DNA from: Palsa-892 sp035555855
Lineage (GTDB): Bacteria > Pseudomonadota > Alphaproteobacteria > Rhizobiales > Xanthobacteraceae
Direction of reading: 5' to 3'
DNA: 64,000 nt
Assembly: GCA_035555855.1 (NCBI GenBank)
Contig: DATMGD010000052.1
Span: 1-64,000, forward strand
The notes beneath the pieces are model-generated. The model saw only the letters and a program-made list of their open reading frames with translations. It had not been told where the DNA came from and made no database searches. Positions 48,441 to 56,170 of this stretch are shown here, one piece after another. The translations under genes were made by a program, and so were the position numbers. Position 1 is the first letter of the stretch, and every line of letters begins with the position of its first letter.

Positions 48441-49949
48441 ATGATCGAGGATATTGGCAATCTGTTCCACGGCTTCGCCGTCGTGGTGCAACCTTACAAT
48501 CTCGTCCTGATGGTGATCGGCATCGTGCTCGGCGTCATCGTCGGCGTGCTGCCGGGTCTCGGCGGCGCCAACGGCATCGCCATCCTGCTGCCGCTCACCT
48601 TCTCGATGTCGCCGACGTCGGCGATCATCATGCTGTCCTGCATCTACTGGGGCGCGTTGTTCGGAGGTGCGATCACCTCCATCTTGTTCAACATACCCGG
48701 TGAACCATGGTCGGTGGCCACGACCTTCGACGGCCACCCGATGGCGCAACAGGGCCGCGCCGGCGAGGCGCTCACCGCCGCGTTCACCTCGTCGTTCGTC
48801 GGCGCGCTGTTCGCGGTCATCGTCATTACGCTCGTCGCGCCAATGGTCGCGAACTTCGCCTTGCGCTTCGGGCCGGCCGAGATCTTTGCGGTCTATTTCC
48901 TCGCCTTCGCGAGCTTCGTCGGCCTTTCCAAGGAGCCGCCGTTCAAGACGATCGTCGCCATGATGCTGGGCTTCGCGCTCGGCGCCGTCGGCCTCGATCA
49001 GATGACCGGCCAGCTCCGCCTGACCTTCGGCTTTACGGAGATGCTGAACGGCTTCGACTTCCTGATCGCCGTCATCGGTCTCTTCGGCATCGGCGAAATC
49101 CTGCTGACGATGGAAGAAGGCCTCTCCTTCAAGGGCAAGGCCGCGCACATCGATCCGAAGGTGGTGTGGCAGACCTGGAAGACGCTGCCGAAGTACTGGA
49201 TGCTGTCGCTGCGCTCGTGCCTGATCGGCTGCTGGATGGGCATCTCGCCCGCCGGTGCGACGCCTGCCTCGTTCATGAGCTACGGCATCGCCAAGCGCAT
49301 CTCGAAGCGCGGCAAGAACTTCGGCAACGGCGAAATCGAAGGCGTCATCGCGCCGGAAACGGCGGCGCACGCCGCCGGTACCTCGGCGCTCTTGCCGATG
49401 ATCGCGCTCGGCGTGCCGGGTTCGCCGACCGCTGCGGTGCTGCTCGGCGGCCTCCTGATCTGGGGCCTCCAGCCGGGACCGCTCTTGTTCGTCGAGCAGA
49501 AAGACTTCGTCTGGGGCCTGATTGCCTCGATGTATATGGGCAACATCGTCGGCCTTCTGATCGTGCTGACCTGCGTGCCGGTCTTCGCCGCGATCCTCAG
49601 GATCCCGTTCAGCGTCATCGCGCCGGTCATTCTGGTGCTGTGCGCGATCGGCGCTTACACCGTGCACAACTCGACCTTCGACGTGCTGATGATGGTCGTG
49701 TTCGGCATCCTCGGGTACTTCATGAAGAAGTTTAATTACCCGATGGCGCCGATGGTGCTGGCGATCGTGCTCGGCGACAAGGCGGAAGAAGCCTTCCGCC
49801 AGTCGCTGCTCTCTTCGGGCGGCAGCCTCAGCGTTTTCTTCTCGAACGCGCTGGTTTCCACCATCATGGTCCTCGGCATCATCTCCGCCTTCTGGTCGGT
49901 GATCTCCAACACCTGGGCGAAGATCCGCGGCAAGGAAGTGGCCGCCTGA
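48441..49949 (+). CDS. tctA: tripartite tricarboxylate transporter large membrane subunit TctA
   Basis: A 502-residue permease with about twelve hydrophobic segments. The family signatures GVLPGLGGANGIAILLPLTF and GIPGSPTAA-type GVPGSPTAAVLLGGL are present, each in the two symmetrical halves. It completes the TctCBA operon, which ends in a strong terminator 47 bases later. Confidence 0.92.
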   Translation: MIEDIGNLFHGFAVVVQPYNLVLMVIGIVLGVIVGVLPGLGGANGIAILLPLTFSMSPTSAIIMLSCIYWGALFGGAITSILFNIPGEPWSVATTFDGHPMAQQGRAGEALTAAFTSSFVGALFAVIVITLVAPMVANFALRFGPAEIFAVYFLAFASFVGLSKEPPFKTIVAMMLGFALGAVGLDQMTGQLRLTFGFTEMLNGFDFLIAVIGLFGIGEILLTMEEGLSFKGKAAHIDPKVVWQTWKTLPKYWMLSLRSCLIGCWMGISPAGATPASFMSYGIAKRISKRGKNFGNGEIEGVIAPETAAHAAGTSALLPMIALGVPGSPTAAVLLGGLLIWGLQPGPLLFVEQKDFVWGLIASMYMGNIVGLLIVLTCVPVFAAILRIPFSVIAPVILVLCAIGAYTVHNSTFDVLMMVVFGILGYFMKKFNYPMAPMVLAIVLGDKAEEAFRQSLLSSGGSLSVFFSNALVSTIMVLGIISAFWSVISNTWAKIRGKEVAA

Positions 49950-49995
49950 CGCAAGCGACATTGCGGCGGCTATACAGCCGCCGCCAATCGATTAA

Positions 49996-50026
49996 AACGG
50001 GAGCAGCAATGCTCCCGTTTTTATTT
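49996..50026 (+). terminator. rho-independent terminator of tctCBA
   Basis: Ten-base stem AACGGGAGCA/TGCTCCCGTT with loop GCAA, followed by a T-rich run. It isolates the transporter operon from the TauE/SafE gene. Confidence 0.88.
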
Positions 50027-50046
50027 TTGCCCCGCTCCTTTTCACG

Positions 50047-50871
50047 ATGACAACATTTTCCTTCGAGCAATTCCTGCCGTTGGCGACCGCGCTGATTTGC
50101 GCCGGCGGCGTCACCGGCATTCTCGCCGGACTGTTTGGCGTCGGCGGCGGCGCCATCATCGTGCCGATCCTCTACCAGACCTTCATCATTCTCGGCGTGC
50201 CCGAAGAAGTTCGGATGCCGCTCACCGTCGGCACGTCGCTCGCCGTCATCATCCCCACATCAGTGCGCTCGTACCTTGCGCATCGCGCCAAGGGCGCGGT
50301 CGATGACCGCGTGCTGCGGCTATGGGCGCTGCCGTGTTTGTTCGGCGTCATCGCGGGCAGCGCGCTCGCCGCTTTCGCACCGGGCTGGCTGTTTAAGGGC
50401 GTGTTCGCGTCGATCGCCGGCGCGAACGGCATCGCGCTCCTGATCGGCCGCAAGGACTGGCACGTCGCGAACGAGCCATCCTCCTGGCCGATGCGCGCGA
50501 TCGGCTTCGTCATCGGGCTTCTGGCATCGCTGATGGGCATCACCGGCGGGATGATGTCGAACCTCGCGCTGATGCTGTTCGGCCGGACTATCCATCAAGC
50601 CGTCGCGACCTCGGCGGGCCTTGGCGTCTTCATCTCGATCCCCGGCGCCATCGGTTATGTGCTCGCCGGACTTTCGAAGACGAGCCTGTTGCCGCCGCTC
50701 TCGCTCGGCTTCGTTTCGCTGATCGGCGTCATGTTGCTTGCGCCGCTCGGCATGTTGTGCGCGCCGTTCGGCGCCCGCCTTGCGCATGCCATTCCACGCC
50801 GGAAGCTCGAAATCGCCTTTGGCGTCTATCTCGTGACGATGGCCGGGCGTTTCGCCGTTAATTTGCTCTAG
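50047..50871 (+). CDS. TauE/SafE-family anion exporter or permease
   Basis: A 274-residue membrane protein with about eight segments in two repeats; each repeat starts with the Gly-rich family motif (TGILAGLFGVGGGAIIVP and GLLASLMGITGGMMSNL). Family members move sulfite, sulfoacetate and other small organic anions. Between the Tct system and the oxalate genes it could handle oxalate or formate, but that is inference. The 210 bases downstream carry the promoter of the next gene. Confidence 0.85.
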   Translation: MTTFSFEQFLPLATALICAGGVTGILAGLFGVGGGAIIVPILYQTFIILGVPEEVRMPLTVGTSLAVIIPTSVRSYLAHRAKGAVDDRVLRLWALPCLFGVIAGSALAAFAPGWLFKGVFASIAGANGIALLIGRKDWHVANEPSSWPMRAIGFVIGLLASLMGITGGMMSNLALMLFGRTIHQAVATSAGLGVFISIPGAIGYVLAGLSKTSLLPPLSLGFVSLIGVMLLAPLGMLCAPFGARLAHAIPRRKLEIAFGVYLVTMAGRFAVNLL

Positions 50872-51015
50872 CCCGTTCCGGAAAGGTCGTCTGGTTTGCG
50901 CCGGGGATTGTCCGGGCCATGCGGCGGGGCCCCTTAAAAGCGGCTTTTTCCCCGCGCCGTCCGCAGTTTTCTTTGATCAGGCAGATATTTTCCCCTTCTG
51001 CCCGCGCTGGTTCGG

Positions 51016-51065
51016 TGGTATAATTTATTTTAGGTTTTTACGTGTTTCCGACACACACTATACCA
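51016..51065 (+). promoter_or_regulatory. extended -10 promoter with an inverted repeat before the GntR gene
   Basis: TGGTATAAT at 51016-51024 is a full extended -10 element (TG-n-TATAAT). Its TGGTATA is the left arm of an inverted repeat whose right arm TATACCA lies at 51059-51065. Between them GTGT-TTCCG-ACAC (51042-51054) is a second small repeat, suitable for a GntR dimer. No good -35 is present, as extended -10 promoters allow. Confidence 0.55.
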
Positions 51066-51081
51066 GCGAGCACGGACGAAT

Positions 51082-51801
51082 ATGAACGAGATTCCCTCCC
51101 GCTCCAAAAATTCCACCGCGGCCCGGATTGCTATCGCGCCGCTCGACGATGTCTCCACTTTCAAGGATCGCGCTTACGCCGCGCTCAAGGACGTCATCGT
51201 TTCACTCGACGTCTATGACGGGCCGAACGAGGTTCGCCTTGACGAGCGCCGCCTCGCCCAGGATCTCGGCGTCTCGCGGACGCCGGTGCGCGAGGCGATG
51301 GCGCAACTCGAGCGCGAGGGCTTCGTCCGCTCGGTCCCTCGCCGCGGCATCTATGTCGTGCGCAAGACCAAAAAAGAAGTGGTCGAGATGATCACGGCCT
51401 GGGCCGCGCTCGAGAGCATGGCGGCCCGCCTCATCACGCAGAACGCCACCGACGAAGAGATCGGCAGCCTGCGCAAGATGTTCACCAGCTTCGTCGGCGA
51501 TGAGGTGCTTGCCCATCTCGATGAATATTCCGAGGCCAATATCGAATTTCACCAGACGATCATCGGCCTTTCGGGCAACAGCGTACTCGCCTCGCTTGCC
51601 GAGAACCTGTTCACCCACATGCGGATGATCCGCCGCAAGACGATCGTCGAGCGCGACCGCGCCGAACGCTCGGTTCAGGATCACTTGACCATCATCGAGG
51701 CGCTCGAGCGCCGCGAGACCGACAAAGCCGAGGCCCTCGTGCGCCAGCACGCGCTCGGCCTTGCCGACCACGTTTCACGTTTTGCCGACTATCTCGACTA
51801 A
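51082..51801 (+). CDS. GntR/FCD regulator of the oxalate operon
   Basis: A 239-residue GntR-family protein with the winged helix (RLAQDLGVSRTPVREAMAQL at about 55-74) and an FCD ligand domain (HQTIIGLSGN and DHLTIIEALERRE). It is encoded 32 bases before oxc on the same strand and is probably the pathway's own regulator and first gene of the operon. The likely effector is oxalate or an oxalate-derived CoA ester. Confidence 0.87.
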   Translation: MNEIPSRSKNSTAARIAIAPLDDVSTFKDRAYAALKDVIVSLDVYDGPNEVRLDERRLAQDLGVSRTPVREAMAQLEREGFVRSVPRRGIYVVRKTKKEVVEMITAWAALESMAARLITQNATDEEIGSLRKMFTSFVGDEVLAHLDEYSEANIEFHQTIIGLSGNSVLASLAENLFTHMRMIRRKTIVERDRAERSVQDHLTIIEALERRETDKAEALVRQHALGLADHVSRFADYLD

Positions 51802-51833
51802 TCACAAAACAACAAAACCTACCGGGGATTCTC

Positions 51834-53573
51834 ATGGCTCAGACCGCTACTGCCCAAAAACCTGCCGACGACGTACAGAACCTGACGGACGGCTTTCATC
51901 TCATCATCGACGCGCTCAAACTGAACGGCGTCAAGACGATCTACGGCGTGCCGGGCATTCCGATTTCGGATTTCGGCCGCATGGCGCAGGCTGAAGGCAT
52001 TCGCGTGATTTCGTTCCGCCACGAGCAGAACGCCGGCAACGCCGCGGCGATCGCGGGCTTTCTCACCAAGCAGCCGGGCATCTGTCTCACCGTTTCGGCG
52101 CCGGGCTTCCTGAACGGTCTCACCGCACTCGCCAACGCCACGACCAACTGCTTCCCGATGATCCTGATCTCGGGTTCGTCGGAGCGCGAAATCGTCGACC
52201 TGCAGCAGGGCGACTACGAGGAAATGGACCAGCTCGCGATCGCAAAGCCGCTCTGCAAGGCGGCCTATCGCGTGCTGCACGCCCAGGACATCGGCATCGG
52301 CATTGCGCGCGCGATCCGCGCCGCGGTCTCCGGCCGTCCGGGCGGCGTCTATCTCGACCTGCCGGCGAAGCTGTTCGGCCAGGTGATGAACGCTGATGAA
52401 GGCCAGAAGTCGCTCGTCAAGGTCATTGACGCGGCGCCCGCGCAGATCCCCGCGCCGGCCGCCGTCAAGCGCGCGCTCGACGTTTTGAAGTCGGCGAAGA
52501 AGCCGCTGATCATCCTCGGCAAGGGCGCGGCCTACGCGCAGGCCGACGAGACGATCCGCAACTTCGTCGAGAAGAGCGGCATTCCGTTCCTGCCGATGTC
52601 GATGGCCAAGGGCCTCCTCCCCGACACGCATCCGCAGTGCGCGGGCGCGGCGCGCTCGACAGTGCTGAAAGAATCCGACGTCGTCGTGATGCTGGGTGCG
52701 CGTCTCAACTGGCTCCTGTCCCACGGCAAGGGCAAGACCTGGGGCGAGCCGCACTCGAAGAAGTTCATCCAGATCGACATCGAGCCGAAGGAAATGGACT
52801 CGAACGTCGAGATCGTCGCGCCGGTCGTCGGCGACATCGGCTCCTGCGTGCAGGCGCTGCTCGACGGTATGGGCAGCAGCTTCCCGACGCCGCCGGCCGA
52901 CTGGACCTCGGCCGTCTCGAAGAAGAAGGAAGAGAACATCGCCAAGATGGCCTCGAAGCTGATGAAGAACACCGCGCCGATGGATTTCCACGGTGCGCTC
53001 GGCGCGCTCAAGACCGTCATCAAGGAACGGCCGGACGCCATTCTCGTCAACGAAGGCGCCAACACCCTCGACCTCGCCCGCGGCGTCATCGACATGTACA
53101 AGCCGCGCAAGCGTCTCGACGTCGGCACCTGGGGCGTGATGGGCATCGGCATGGGCTTCTGCATCGCCGCCGCGATCGAGTCCGGCAAGCCGGTGCTCGC
53201 GGTTGAGGGCGACTCGGCCTTTGGCTTCTCCGGCATGGAGATCGAAACGATCTGCCGCTACAACCTGCCGGTCACCATCGTCATCTTCAACAACAACGGC
53301 ATCTACAAGGGCACCGACGTCAATCCGACCGGCGGCAACGATCCGTCGCCGATGGTGTTCGTCAAGGACGCCCGCTACGACAAGATGATGGAAGCCTTCG
53401 GCGGCGTCGGCATGCAGGTCACGACGCCGGACGAGCTGAAGCGCGCCGTCGACAAGGCGATGGACTCGGGCAAACCGACGCTCATCAACGCCGTCATCGA
53501 TCCGAACGCCGGCAGCGAGAGCGGCCGCATCGGCAATCTCAACCCGCAGAGCGTGTTGCAGAAGAAAAAATAA
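51834..53573 (+). CDS. oxc: oxalyl-CoA decarboxylase
   Basis: Thiamine-diphosphate enzyme that converts oxalyl-CoA to formyl-CoA and CO2. The 579-residue protein has the conserved Glu64 (FRHEQNAGNAAA) that activates ThDP, and the ThDP/Mg motif GDSAFGFSG through NNNGIYKG. The motif GVPGIPISDFGR and the SGSSEREIVDLQQGDYEEMDQ region are specific to Oxc rather than to acetolactate synthase. It is followed 45 bases later by its partner frc. Confidence 0.95.
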   Translation: MAQTATAQKPADDVQNLTDGFHLIIDALKLNGVKTIYGVPGIPISDFGRMAQAEGIRVISFRHEQNAGNAAAIAGFLTKQPGICLTVSAPGFLNGLTALANATTNCFPMILISGSSEREIVDLQQGDYEEMDQLAIAKPLCKAAYRVLHAQDIGIGIARAIRAAVSGRPGGVYLDLPAKLFGQVMNADEGQKSLVKVIDAAPAQIPAPAAVKRALDVLKSAKKPLIILGKGAAYAQADETIRNFVEKSGIPFLPMSMAKGLLPDTHPQCAGAARSTVLKESDVVVMLGARLNWLLSHGKGKTWGEPHSKKFIQIDIEPKEMDSNVEIVAPVVGDIGSCVQALLDGMGSSFPTPPADWTSAVSKKKEENIAKMASKLMKNTAPMDFHGALGALKTVIKERPDAILVNEGANTLDLARGVIDMYKPRKRLDVGTWGVMGIGMGFCIAAAIESGKPVLAVEGDSAFGFSGMEIETICRYNLPVTIVIFNNNGIYKGTDVNPTGGNDPSPMVFVKDARYDKMMEAFGGVGMQVTTPDELKRAVDKAMDSGKPTLINAVIDPNAGSESGRIGNLNPQSVLQKKK

Positions 53574-53618
53574 TCCACCTCACAACCTGATTTCGCAGAA
53601 TACGGAGGGAAATTCCCA

Positions 53619-55052
53619 ATGGCGAAGAAGAAACTGAAAGCAAAGGCAAAGGCCAAGAAGCCGGCGCCGAAGAAGAAAGCGGCAGCCAAGTCCGGCAAGT
53701 CCGCTGCAAAGTCCGTCGCCAAGGCGAACGGCAACGGACTGCCGAAGGCCTCGACCAAGCCGTGGGGCGGCGACGGTAAGGCGCTGCAGGGCATCAAGAT
53801 CCTCGACTTCACGCACGTTCAGTCGGGTCCGACCTGCACGCAGCTCCTCGCCTGGTTCGGCGCGGACGTCATCAAGATCGAGCGTCCGGGCGTCGGCGAC
53901 ATCACCCGCGGCCAGCTCGTCGACGTGAAGGGCGCGGATTCGCTCTACTTCACGATGCTGAACCACAACAAGCGTTCGATCACCGTCGACTCCAAGAACC
54001 AGAAGGGCAAGGAGATCATCGAGCGGCTGATCAAGCACTGCGACGTCATGGTCGAAAACTTCGCGCCGGGCGCGCTCGATCGCATGGGCTTCACCTGGGA
54101 GCGCATCAACAAGCTCAACCCCCGCATCATCGTCGCGTCCATCAAGGGCTTCGGCCCCGGACCGTTCGAGGACTGCAAGGTCTACGAGAACGTCGCGCAG
54201 TGCGCGGGCGGTTCGGCCTCGACCACCGGTTTCCGCGAAGGCCCCCCGCTCGTCACCGGCGCGCAGATCGGCGACTCGGGTACGGGTCTTCACCTCGCGC
54301 TCGGCATCGTGACGGCGCTGTTCCAGCGCAACCGCACCGGCCGCGGCCAGAAGGTCGACGTGGCCATGCAGGACGGCGTCCTGAATCTCTGCCGCGTGAA
54401 GCTCCGTGACCAGCAGCGCCTCAAGGCGGGCCCGCTCACCGAGTACAGCCAGTTCAGCGAAGGTGTGCCGTTCGGCGACGCGACGCCGCGCGCCGGCAAC
54501 GACTCGGGCGGCGGCCAGCCGGGCCGCATCCTGAAGTGCAAGGGCGCGCCGCAGGACCCGAACGCCTACATCTACTTCATCACGCAGGCGCCGGTGTGGG
54601 GGCCGATCTGCGACATCATCGGCGAGCCGACCTGGAAGACCGATCCGGAATACGCAACGCCGAAAGCGCGTCTGCCGAAGCTCAACCAGATCTTCGAGCG
54701 GATCGAGCAGTGGACGATGACCAAGACGAAGTTCGAGGTGATGGAACTCTGCAACAGTGTCGATATCCCGGTCGGTCCGATCCTTTCGATGAAGGAAATC
54801 GCCGAGGACATGTCGCTGCGGAAAACCGGCACCGTCGTCGAGGTCGATCACCCGACGCGCGGCAAGTACCTCACCGTCGGCAACCCGATCAAGCTTTCGG
54901 ATTCGAAGTCCGAAGTGAAGCGTTCGCCGCTTCTCGGCGAGCACACCGACGAGATCCTGACGAAGGTTCTCGGCTACTCGTCCAAGGAAGTGAACGACAT
55001 CAAGGCTTCGGGCGCCGTCACGCCGCAAGAAAAGAAGCGCGCCGCGGCTTAG
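53619..55052 (+). CDS. frc: formyl-CoA:oxalate CoA-transferase with Lys/Ala-rich N-terminal tail
   Basis: Class III CoA-transferase of 477 residues that moves CoA from formyl-CoA to oxalate, releasing formate and feeding oxc. The conserved core starts near residue 55 (LQGIKILDFTHVQSGPTCTQ); the catalytic Asp is Asp219 in GAQIGDSGTG, equal to Asp169 of Oxalobacter Frc once a 50-residue extension is subtracted. That extension is almost only Lys, Ala, Pro and Ser, like a histone H1 tail, and is not part of known Frc structures. Tight operon with oxc. A hairpin lies on its stop codon. Confidence 0.94.
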   Translation: MAKKKLKAKAKAKKPAPKKKAAAKSGKSAAKSVAKANGNGLPKASTKPWGGDGKALQGIKILDFTHVQSGPTCTQLLAWFGADVIKIERPGVGDITRGQLVDVKGADSLYFTMLNHNKRSITVDSKNQKGKEIIERLIKHCDVMVENFAPGALDRMGFTWERINKLNPRIIVASIKGFGPGPFEDCKVYENVAQCAGGSASTTGFREGPPLVTGAQIGDSGTGLHLALGIVTALFQRNRTGRGQKVDVAMQDGVLNLCRVKLRDQQRLKAGPLTEYSQFSEGVPFGDATPRAGNDSGGGQPGRILKCKGAPQDPNAYIYFITQAPVWGPICDIIGEPTWKTDPEYATPKARLPKLNQIFERIEQWTMTKTKFEVMELCNSVDIPVGPILSMKEIAEDMSLRKTGTVVEVDHPTRGKYLTVGNPIKLSDSKSEVKRSPLLGEHTDEILTKVLGYSSKEVNDIKASGAVTPQEKKRAAA

Positions 55053-55069
55053 GCCCGGCGCGTTTTTTT
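55038..55069 (+). terminator. terminator-like hairpin overlapping the frc stop codon
   Basis: Stem CGCGCCG/CGGCGCG (55038-55044 and 55056-55062), inner GGC/GCC pairs, then seven T. It overlaps the end of frc and would terminate part of the transcripts before the formyltransferase-like gene. Confidence 0.75.
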
Positions 55070-55128
55070 CGCTTAGGCGTGCGGAGTTCTCCGCGCGAAG
55101 TCTTTTCTAAACCATCAGAGGAAAACCC

Positions 55129-56058
55129 ATGCGTATCGTAGTGCACGGCCAGCAGGCGTTCGGTAAGGCGGTGCTGGAGGCGCTCCTCAAGCGCGGCGAC
55201 AACGTCATCGGCGTCTTCGTCGCGCCGGAAAAGCCCGGGCAGAAGGCCGACCCGCTGAAGGAAGCGGCGCTCGCGGCCAACCTTCCGGTCTATCAGCCGA
55301 CCTCGTACAAGACCCAGGAAGTCCAGGATCAGTTCCGCGCGATGAAGCCCGACCTGCAGGTCATGGCGTTCGTTACGCTGTTCGTTCCGGAGGAATTCCT
55401 CAACATCCCGACCCATGGCTCGATCCAGTATCACCCGTCGCTGCTGCCGGAATATCGCGGCGCGTCGGCGATCAACTGGCCGATCATCAAGGGCGAGAAG
55501 GAAACGGGCCTGTCGATCTTCTGGCCGGATAACGGGCTGGATACCGGCGACGTCCTCATCCAGAAGAAGACGCCGATCTCCGATACCGACACGCTCGGCA
55601 CCGTCTATTTCGACCGCCTGTTCCCGATGGGCGTCGAAGCGATGCTCGAATCGGTCGATCTCGTGAAAGCCGGCAAGGCGCCGAGGATCAAGCAGGACGA
55701 ATCGAAGGCGACCTACGAGGGCATTTGCCGCGAAGGCAACGCCAAGATCGACTGGGGCAAGCCGTGGTCGCAGATCGACCGTTTGATCCGCGGCTGCAAT
55801 CCGGCGCCCGGCGCTTGGACGATCCTGAACGGCGCCAAGCTCAAGGTGTTCGATGCCAAGCCGATGCCGGCCCGCGATCCGAAAGGCATCGGCGGAAAGC
55901 TCGGCGAAGTGGTCGATGTCGCCGATGACGGTTTCACCGTCGTCTGCGCCGACGGCCGCTTCAAGGTGACTCGCGTTCAGCCCGAAGGCGGCAAGAAGAT
56001 AGACGCCGGCGAATGGGCAAAAGGCGCGACCCTCACCAAGGGAACGATACTTTCGTGA
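55129..56058 (+). CDS. stand-alone ALDH1L1-type 10-formyl-THF hydrolase/formyltransferase domain protein
   Basis: A 309-residue protein that follows the N-terminal domain of 10-formyltetrahydrofolate dehydrogenase (ALDH1L1) over its whole length: GQQAFGKAVLEAL, KADPL, GSIQYHPSLLPEYRGASAIN, FWPDNGLDTGDVLIQKK and APRIKQDESKATYEGI all have clear counterparts. The catalytic pair is His102 and Asp138, spaced 36 residues as in the human enzyme (His106, Asp142). The Asn of Met-tRNA formyltransferases is Gln100 here. There is no carrier or aldehyde dehydrogenase domain. Its place after oxc and frc and before fhs suggests a job in moving formyl groups between CoA, water or folate. Methionyl-tRNA formyltransferase is unlikely. 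Confidence 0.82.
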   Translation: MRIVVHGQQAFGKAVLEALLKRGDNVIGVFVAPEKPGQKADPLKEAALAANLPVYQPTSYKTQEVQDQFRAMKPDLQVMAFVTLFVPEEFLNIPTHGSIQYHPSLLPEYRGASAINWPIIKGEKETGLSIFWPDNGLDTGDVLIQKKTPISDTDTLGTVYFDRLFPMGVEAMLESVDLVKAGKAPRIKQDESKATYEGICREGNAKIDWGKPWSQIDRLIRGCNPAPGAWTILNGAKLKVFDAKPMPARDPKGIGGKLGEVVDVADDGFTVVCADGRFKVTRVQPEGGKKIDAGEWAKGATLTKGTILS

Positions 56059-56066
56059 CACACTCA

Positions 56067-56091
56067 CATGGCCGGGCGCACCCCGGCCATG
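56067..56091 (+). other. hairpin between the formyltransferase-like gene and fhs
   Basis: Ten-base perfect stem CATGGCCGGG/CCCGGCCATG with loop CGCAC, followed by ATATTTT. It may act as a weak attenuator; fhs starts 79 bases later. Confidence 0.6.
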
Positions 56092-56170
56092 ATATTTTCC
56101 GCACGGGGCATTCGTGCCGAGGGGAAAAATTCACTTCGATCAACTCATAAACTCATAACGGAAGAAAACC

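Noticed and set aside
47745..49961. 738-codon minus-strand frame opposite tctB and tctA
   Set aside because: The plus-strand genes are clear family members with membrane segments; the antisense protein is low-complexity and rich in Asp, His, Arg and Glu.
50872..51000. terminator after the TauE/SafE gene
   Set aside because: Nested GC-rich complementarity (GCGGGG with CCCCGC, AAAAGC with GCTTTT) exists near 50930-50960, but no T-run follows, so I do not list it.
55129..56058. methionyl-tRNA formyltransferase (fmt) as the identity of the formyltransferase-like gene
   Set aside because: The sequence follows ALDH1L1 rather than Fmt (YHPSLLP in place of the N-x-H context), and the neighbours are oxalate and formate genes rather than def.
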